From positions 1 to 35,902 of the forward strand of contig CAJTJT010000014.1 in the NCBI GenBank assembly GCA_910576915.1: 35,902 nucleotides of DNA, given 5' to 3'. Origin of the DNA: an uncultured Elusimicrobiales bacterium (GTDB lineage: Bacteria; Elusimicrobiota; Elusimicrobia; Elusimicrobiales; Elusimicrobiaceae). Below are positions 31,731 to 35,902 of the stretch, piece after piece. The stretch's first letter is position 1, and the number at the start of each line of letters is the position of its first letter. The notes under the pieces were generated by a model. It searched no databases, was not told the DNA's origin, and was given only the letters and a program-made list of their open reading frames with translations. The position numbers and the translations under genes are program-made.

Positions 31731-32252
31731 ATGCATCACAGTAAAGGTTTTACGTTAATAGAGTTGTTGGTCGTTGTGTTAATCATCGGTATTTTGGCGG
31801 CGGTTGCGCTGCCGCAATATCAGGTGGCGGTGGCCAAAAGCCGTTACACGGAAATAGAAACCACCGTAAAAGCTCTCAAAAATGAATTGGAACTCTACTA
31901 CCTTGCCAATGGAATCTATCCCGGAGGTCATACCAATACAAATTGGACGGCAGTCAGTGATTCGCTTAACATCTCGTTCCCCGGCTGTTCTTTCAGCGGG
32001 ACTTTTTTAAACTGTAAAAATTTTCGGGTAGATTTATACGAATGGAGCAATTTAAGTTTATGGGGCGAAAATTTCAAGAACGGCTATATCCAATGGCTGG
32101 ATTATTCCGCCCGTCCCGGCGCGCGGGAGTGCACGGCCTTACAAGGCGATTCCGTCGCCGCACAAGTGTGTAAAAGTATGGGCGGCGTTTCTTCGGGCAG
32201 AAGTACCACTTCCTCCGGGCGGGGAACCTTTGACGTGTATACGCTTCCGTAG
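31731..32252 (+). CDS. Type IV pilin-like protein
   Basis: 173 aa. Leader MHHSKG, then FTLIELLVVVLIIGILAAVALPQYQVAVAKSR. Cysteines: FPGCSFSGTFLNC in the middle and ARECTALQGDSVAAQVCKSMGG, the canonical tail of this set; the end is Ser/Thr/Gly-rich. SD GAGGGGG. Followed 66 nt later by the DUF362-type gene, with no obvious terminator between. Confidence 0.88.
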   Translation: MHHSKGFTLIELLVVVLIIGILAAVALPQYQVAVAKSRYTEIETTVKALKNELELYYLANGIYPGGHTNTNWTAVSDSLNISFPGCSFSGTFLNCKNFRVDLYEWSNLSLWGENFKNGYIQWLDYSARPGARECTALQGDSVAAQVCKSMGGVSSGRSTTSSGRGTFDVYTLP

Positions 32253-32260
32253 ATTTTTTC

Positions 32261-32291
32261 TTGACTTGGAGTCCGCTCCAGGCAGTAAAAT
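32261..32291 (+). promoter_or_regulatory. Possible promoter of the DUF362-type gene
   Basis: TTGACT (32261-32266) and TAAAAT (32286-32291) with a long 19-bp spacer; CAGGAGG SD follows. Confidence 0.4.
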
Positions 32292-32318
32292 ATCTATATA
32301 TTTTACAGGAGGTTTCGC

Positions 32319-33272
32319 ATGAAAAAAATTGTTCTTTTTGCGCTGGCCGCCGCTCTTGCCGCCTGCGCTCCCGCCGGAACCAAAACGGCGGTGCCGGCCC
32401 AACCGAAAGCGACCGTTTATTTTACGTCCGACATCAGCCCGGAAGGCCTTGTAAAAATCTACGATAAAATCAGCCAAAACGTAAAGGGTAAAGTGGCCAT
32501 TAAATTCCATACGGGGGAACCGCACGGCCCGAACATCTTGCCCGTGCCCATGGTAAAAGCGTTACAGGAGCACATTCCGAACAGCACACTCGTGGAAACC
32601 AACGTATTATACCCCAGCCCGCGCCAGACCACCGAAGGCCACCGCGAAACGCTCAAAACCAACGGCTGGACATTTAGCGAAGTGGATATCATGGACGAAG
32701 ACGGCGCTGTGATGATTCCCGTCAAAGGCGGTAAACATTTTAAAGAAATGTCCGTCGGCAAGCACATGCTTAATTACGATTCCATGGTCGTACTGACCCA
32801 CTTTAAAGGCCACGCCATGGGCGGTTTTGGCGGCTCCATGAAAAATATCGCCATCGGCTGTGCGGACGGCAAAATCGGTAAGGCGATGGTGCACGGCTCC
32901 AGCCAGGATAATACCTGGGGCGCGACGAAATCCCTTTTTATGGAAAACATGGCCGAATCGGCCAAGGCCACGATGGACCACTTCGGCGACCAAATCGTCT
33001 ACATTAACGTCCTTCGCAACATGTCCGTGGATTGCGACTGTGCCGGCACTTCCGCCGCCGCGCCCAAAGCGCACGATATCGGCATTTTGGCTTCCACTGA
33101 TATTTTGGCGGTGGACCAGGCGTCCATTGATATGGTATACCAGCTGCCGGAAGCGGAACTGCACGATTTAAAGGAACGCATCGAATCGCGCGAAGGCCTT
33201 CACCAGCTTGAATATATGAAAGAACTCGGCATGGGGAATAACGAATACGACCTCGTGAATTTAGACAAATAA
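32319..33272 (+). CDS. DUF362-family lipoprotein
   Basis: 317 aa. Signal peptide with lipobox LAAC (Cys16). The body matches the DUF362 fold, with VAIKFHTGEPHGPNILPVPMVKALQEHIP, LVETNVLYPSPRQTTEGHRETLKTNGW, VVLTHFKGHAMGGFGGSMKNIAIGCADGKIGKAMVH and SVDCDCAG. In many relatives this domain is joined to a ferredoxin; here CDCAG and conserved His/Cys could still hold metal or an Fe-S cluster, but that is inference. An exported lipidated form is less usual. Own SD AGGAGG. Confidence 0.8.
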   Translation: MKKIVLFALAAALAACAPAGTKTAVPAQPKATVYFTSDISPEGLVKIYDKISQNVKGKVAIKFHTGEPHGPNILPVPMVKALQEHIPNSTLVETNVLYPSPRQTTEGHRETLKTNGWTFSEVDIMDEDGAVMIPVKGGKHFKEMSVGKHMLNYDSMVVLTHFKGHAMGGFGGSMKNIAIGCADGKIGKAMVHGSSQDNTWGATKSLFMENMAESAKATMDHFGDQIVYINVLRNMSVDCDCAGTSAAAPKAHDIGILASTDILAVDQASIDMVYQLPEAELHDLKERIESREGLHQLEYMKELGMGNNEYDLVNLDK

Positions 33273-33286
33273 TTTTTCCCTGCCGA

Positions 33287-33317
33287 AAAAAGCCGCTCCG
33301 TACGGGGCGGCTTTTTG
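33287..33317 (+). terminator. Intrinsic terminator after the DUF362-type gene
   Basis: AAAGCCGC / GCGGCTTT stem with a T-run. Confidence 0.85.
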
Positions 33318-33322
33318 TTTGC

Positions 33323-33328
33323 TATACT
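33323..33328 (+). promoter_or_regulatory. -10 element of a likely leaderless glycosyltransferase transcript
   Basis: TATACT ends six bases before ATG 33335; no SD. Confidence 0.5.
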
Positions 33329-33334
33329 TATTAT

Positions 33335-34549
33335 ATGCAAGAATACAAAGTACGCAATTTGATGTGTGCCAACCGCGAAGTGTGCGTCTGCTACGAAACG
33401 CTGCGCTGGCTTATGCACAAGATTTTCTTTTTTGTCCGTACCCATACGCCCGTGTGGTACCGTTTTGATAAAAAACACGTTCCCGGCGCGCCCGTGCGGG
33501 AAACCCTGCCCGTTAATAAAGAATGGCACCGTATCAAGCGTCCGCTCTACCGCCACGAGCACGTGTTTTACGATTTGGATAAAGCCCTTGCGGTGAACCC
33601 GAACTTAAAGGGTGTAGCGCTTATCTTTTTTATGGGTATCGGCGATTATTTGTATACCACGCCCATGCTGGCCGCACTCAAGAAAAAATACCCTAATCTT
33701 TCGTTCCATGCGCACGTGGGCGCCAAGTTTGACCGCAACAACTCGCCGCTCGTCGGCAAACTCCTGGAAGAAAACCCGCACTTCGACAAAGTGTTTTATT
33801 TCGAAGGAACGCGCCATCCGCTGATTTGGAAAAATTACGATTATTCCGCCGCTTTTGAAAATATCCCGGACGGATTTTTAGCCGTACCCGTGTATTATGA
33901 ATACGGTATTAACGTTCCGCACCGCGTGACGAGTTTATTTGAAACTTTTTCGCTTCCCGCGCCGAAAGACGTGCCCTCGCCCGTGATGTATTTCCCGCAA
34001 ACGCCCGCCCCGGTGGTTGCCGAAACCTTGGAGGCGGTGCGCGCTAAGGCGAAAGGTAAAAAGGGAATTATTTTCCTGCAGCTTGATTCCCGCGGTTCCA
34101 ATTATGTTTATCCGCATATGCGCGCGCTGGCGGAGGGGTTAATTGCCGAAGGGTATTTTGTGATGAGCGTCACCAAAGGCGGCCCCGTGGAAAACGCGGA
34201 TTATATGGAAATAGATATCAAGAAGTTTTCCATTAATCAAACATGGCATTTGCTCTCGCTCCTAAAGGCGGAGTTTGCGCTGTACGTGATAGCCGTCAAT
34301 TCCGTATTTTGGGCGGCGTCGGCGGGGCTCAATTTGCCCAACTTGGGGCTGCAGCACTGGGTGGATAAAAAAGTCCACAATTTGTGGTACCCCAATATCG
34401 AAGTGGTGACGGATTATATTTATCCGCTTCTGCCGCGCGAAAAACAGATTATCGCGCCGCCGGAAAGTTACACGCCGCACAACCGCAAGATTATTGATTA
34501 TAAGCCGGAATGGGTTATTAAGTGGTTTAAGGAAAAGTTTGGAAAATAA
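33335..34549 (+). CDS. Glycosyltransferase family 9 (heptosyltransferase-like)
   Basis: 404 aa. The GT9 hallmark FMGIGDYLYTTPMLAALKKKYPNLSFHAHVG is at about residues 95-125, with GIIFLQLDSRGSN and YVIAVNSVFWAASAGLNLPNLGL as the C-terminal Rossmann nucleotide-sugar half. GT9 enzymes usually add heptose to LPS inner core from ADP-heptose; the donor here cannot be determined. The ~90-residue N-terminal extension is unusual and may fold separately. Probably cytosolic, membrane-associated. Confidence 0.85.
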   Translation: MQEYKVRNLMCANREVCVCYETLRWLMHKIFFFVRTHTPVWYRFDKKHVPGAPVRETLPVNKEWHRIKRPLYRHEHVFYDLDKALAVNPNLKGVALIFFMGIGDYLYTTPMLAALKKKYPNLSFHAHVGAKFDRNNSPLVGKLLEENPHFDKVFYFEGTRHPLIWKNYDYSAAFENIPDGFLAVPVYYEYGINVPHRVTSLFETFSLPAPKDVPSPVMYFPQTPAPVVAETLEAVRAKAKGKKGIIFLQLDSRGSNYVYPHMRALAEGLIAEGYFVMSVTKGGPVENADYMEIDIKKFSINQTWHLLSLLKAEFALYVIAVNSVFWAASAGLNLPNLGLQHWVDKKVHNLWYPNIEVVTDYIYPLLPREKQIIAPPESYTPHNRKIIDYKPEWVIKWFKEKFGK

Positions 34550-34567
34550 TAAAACTTCCGTTTGATT

Positions 34568-34609
34568 GGGCGCAAGTCTTGAAAAAGGCTTGCGCCGTTT
34601 TTTTTTTTT
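34568..34609 (+). terminator. Terminator of the GT9 gene, fused to T12 box 8
   Basis: GGCGCAAGTCTT pairs with AAGGCTTGCGCC (one G-T wobble) directly followed by G and twelve T. The 3' arm supplies the TTGCGCCG part of the box. Confidence 0.85.
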
Positions 34610-34614
34610 GATAA
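34590..34614 (+). promoter_or_regulatory. T12 box 8 (upstream of pilin 34695)
   Basis: TTGCGCCG, twelve T (34598-34609), GATAA; 85 nt before the start codon. Overlaps the terminator of the preceding gene. Confidence 0.6.
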
Positions 34615-34624
34615 ACTGCTTTTG

Positions 34625-34679
34625 AAGTTGATTTTTTGGCTGTGCCGTATTAAACAACAATAAGCCTTTAAATCAACTT
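34625..34679 (+). promoter_or_regulatory. Leader stem-loop, pilin 34695
   Basis: AAGTTGATTT (34625-34634) pairs perfectly with AAATCAACTT (34670-34679), extended across a symmetric T-T loop by GGCT/AGCC. The SD AAGGAG (34683-34688) is four bases from the stem. Confidence 0.6.
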
Positions 34680-34694
34680 GTTAAGGAGTTTCTT

Positions 34695-35126
34695 ATGAAA
34701 AAAGGGTTTACTTTAATAGAATTATTGGTAGTAGTGCTGATTATCGGTATTTTGGCGTCGGTGGCGTTCCCGCAGTACCAGCTGGCGGTGGATAAAAGCC
34801 GGATGGTGGATGTCATTTCCTGGGTAAATAATGTGGCGCGGGAACAGGAACTTTTTTATTTGGCCAACGGACGTTATGCAAATAATTGGGAAGAGCTGGG
34901 CGTGGAGAGCCGTCGCGAGTGTTATATGCAAAATTGGTTTGTATATTGCGAACCGTGGAGCGTGCAGCGTGTACAATATAAAATTATTTTTGAAAATGTA
35001 AAAAATATGAAGCCCCCTCGGGGCTGTTATGTATGGGCGGCGGCGCCTAAACGGTTTTTACGGTTGTGCCGTGCGCTGGGGACGGATATGGGGGACACTT
35101 CGGGCTATATGCGTTTTGAAATGTAG
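34695..35126 (+). CDS. Type IV pilin-like protein
   Basis: 143 aa, the shortest of the set. Leader MKKG, then FTLIELLVVVLIIGILASVAFPQYQLAVDKSR. The globular part has RRECYMQNWFVYCEPW and the tail PRGCYVWAAAPKRFLRLCRALGTDMG. SD AAGGAG. A hairpin with T-run (about 35159-35183) separates it from the next pilin. Confidence 0.88.
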   Translation: MKKGFTLIELLVVVLIIGILASVAFPQYQLAVDKSRMVDVISWVNNVAREQELFYLANGRYANNWEELGVESRRECYMQNWFVYCEPWSVQRVQYKIIFENVKNMKPPRGCYVWAAAPKRFLRLCRALGTDMGDTSGYMRFEM

Positions 35127-35158
35127 TTTGCGTATGGCGGGAAATTGGGGCAATAGAA

Positions 35159-35187
35159 AAAGGCCGGCCTGCGGGCTGGTCTTTTTT
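35159..35187 (+). terminator. Intrinsic terminator between pilins 34695 and 35306
   Basis: AAGGCCGGCC / GGCTGGTCTT stem with loop TGCG and six T. Confidence 0.75.
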
Positions 35188-35237
35188 ATTGGGAAACAGT
35201 CCTTTTATACCGTGTTTTGACGCAGCAAGAAGGGCGG

Positions 35238-35267
35238 TTGTTTTTTGGGATATGCAAGTGTTAAAAT
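35238..35267 (+). promoter_or_regulatory. Promoter of pilin 35306
   Basis: TTGTTT (35238-35243), 18-bp spacer, TAAAAT (35262-35267). Only six T follow the TTG, so this is not a T12 box. Confidence 0.5.
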
Positions 35268-35305
35268 ATTAATAATCCCTAAAATAACATGCTGAGGAGG
35301 GCTTT

Positions 35306-35788
35306 ATGAAAAAAGGGTTTACTTTAATAGAATTATTGGTAGTAGTGCTGATTATCGGCATTTTGTCGGCTGTTGCGCTGCCGCAGTATACCAAATCGGT
35401 GGAAAAAGCACGCTTTGCGGAAGTGCAGAGTGTGTGGCACCATATCGAGCAAAACGCGCGTCTGGCGTTTTTGGCGGACAGCTTACCGTCCCCGGAGGAT
35501 AAAAGCATCTGTAACGAATGGTACAGAGAAATGGGGCTGACTCCTAAAGCCGGTTCGACGGATATGTTCGAAAGCAAACATTTTCTGTATTACAATATGG
35601 ACTGTGGGGCCGGCGGTACCGGGCCGAATGCGGATGTGGCTATGACCGTTTCCCGCGGCGGGGTGCAGCCCTTCCCGGACAGCAATTCACAGTACGGCGT
35701 TGATTTTAGAATAACCCGGGCCGGAAACGTCAGCAAGAGCTGCGGGGATTTTAAAATGAAAGGTATTTGTAAATCGTTAGGATTCTAA
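35306..35788 (+). CDS. Type IV pilin-like protein
   Basis: 160 aa. Leader MKKG, then FTLIELLVVVLIIGILSAVALPQYTKSVEKAR. The first ~60 bases of coding DNA are nearly identical to those of pilin 34695, after which they diverge. Cysteines: SICNEWYREMG, NMDCGAGGTG and the tail SKSCGDFKMKGICKSLGF, which ends at the conserved motif. GAGGAGG SD. It lacks a T12 box. Confidence 0.88.
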   Translation: MKKGFTLIELLVVVLIIGILSAVALPQYTKSVEKARFAEVQSVWHHIEQNARLAFLADSLPSPEDKSICNEWYREMGLTPKAGSTDMFESKHFLYYNMDCGAGGTGPNADVAMTVSRGGVQPFPDSNSQYGVDFRITRAGNVSKSCGDFKMKGICKSLGF

Positions 35789-35803
35789 AGAACTTAAAAT
35801 CAG

Positions 35804-35832
35804 CCCCGGGCGATTGCCCGGGGCGTTTTTGT
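35804..35832 (+). terminator. Intrinsic terminator after pilin 35306
   Basis: CCCCGGGC / GCCCGGGG stem with GATT loop followed by T-run. Confidence 0.85.
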
Positions 35833-35839
35833 GTGCGGA

Positions 35840-35863
35840 AAACCACCGGCTAGGCCGGTGGTT
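35840..35863. repeat. GC-rich palindrome at window end, possible IS200/IS605-type end
   Basis: AACCACCGGC / GCCGGTGGTT with a TAG centre. Hairpins like this mark ends of IS200/IS605-family elements, but no transposase is inside the window. Confidence 0.3.
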
Positions 35864-35902
35864 CAGAAAAGGTTAACCGGTGAGTCAGAAAGAAAAACTC
35901 CT

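Noticed and set aside
10354..34614. T12 boxes as short peptides (frame gives L-x-R-F-F-F-F-D-K)
   Set aside because: All boxes do read as FFFFD in one frame, but only because T12 is a multiple of three; there is no SD, no consistent start or stop, and flanking codons are not conserved.
10354..34614. T12 boxes as plain sigma70 promoters
   Set aside because: TTGAC-like and GATAAA-like hexamers are 14 bp apart and no -10 lies at 17 bp; called a regulatory box of unknown mechanism instead.
1..35902. tRNA or rRNA genes
   Set aside because: No cloverleaf with GGTTCRA-type T arm or rRNA core motif was recognised by eye; a covariance-model scan would be decisive.

Overview
The window looks like chromosomal DNA of a Gram-negative, anaerobic, probably gut-associated bacterium, most likely of the phylum Elusimicrobiota. 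That assignment is inference. It rests on a Kdo/Lpt lipopolysaccharide operon, a large single-chain pyruvate:ferredoxin oxidoreductase, and above all ten type IV pilin-like genes sharing a nearly invariant N-terminus (FTLIELLVVVLIIGIL), an expansion known from this phylum. No rRNA or tRNA gene and no CRISPR array was recognised.

Layout. 1-744: 3' end of a secreted protein with a full-length paralogue at 10472. 808-5809 (minus): operon kdsA - 58-aa membrane protein - kdsD - lptC - lptA - lptB - cysE, for Kdo synthesis and LPS transport plus serine acetyltransferase. 5925: a pilin divergent from kdsA with an ordinary promoter. 6440-8195 (minus): dut, a HEAT-like secreted protein and a 53-aa ORF. 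8323: exported esterase-like protein lacking its nucleophile. 9365-9583: a dense DnaA-box cluster, a candidate oriC; most genes to its left are on the minus strand and many to its right on the plus strand. 9656: OmpA/Pal-type lipoprotein. 11565-16149: MFS transporter, small membrane protein, maf, trxB, flavin-reductase-like protein, era. 16525-20807: pilins, an AlbA/Schlafen protein and a soluble MgtE_N-CBS protein. 20969-24123 (minus): YggU-like, YggS, ankyrin protein and an exported protein with a receiver-like domain. 24256: YiiX-type hydrolase. 25351-27481: three pilins. 27678-31247 (minus): PFOR. 31731-35788: three pilins, a DUF362-type lipoprotein and a GT9 glycosyltransferase.

The most unusual signal is non-coding. 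Eight 25-bp boxes of the form TTG-N4-G, exactly twelve T, then GATAA or GATAT occur in the window. All are on the plus strand, and each lies 37-164 nt upstream of a pilin gene or of the secreted protein at 10472. No run of twelve T was found elsewhere. In six of the eight, the leader between box and Shine-Dalgarno closes into a long-range stem whose sequence differs from gene to gene. Several leaders also carry 29-bp REP-like units in inverted pairs, and in two pilins REP-like sequence lies inside the prepilin leader peptide in frame. This suggests a dedicated regulatory architecture for a surface pilin/secretome regulon, with repeat-driven diversification. The function is inferred and untested.

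A second theme is leaderless transcription: five plus-strand genes have a -10-like hexamer ending 6-7 nt before the ATG with no ribosome binding site.
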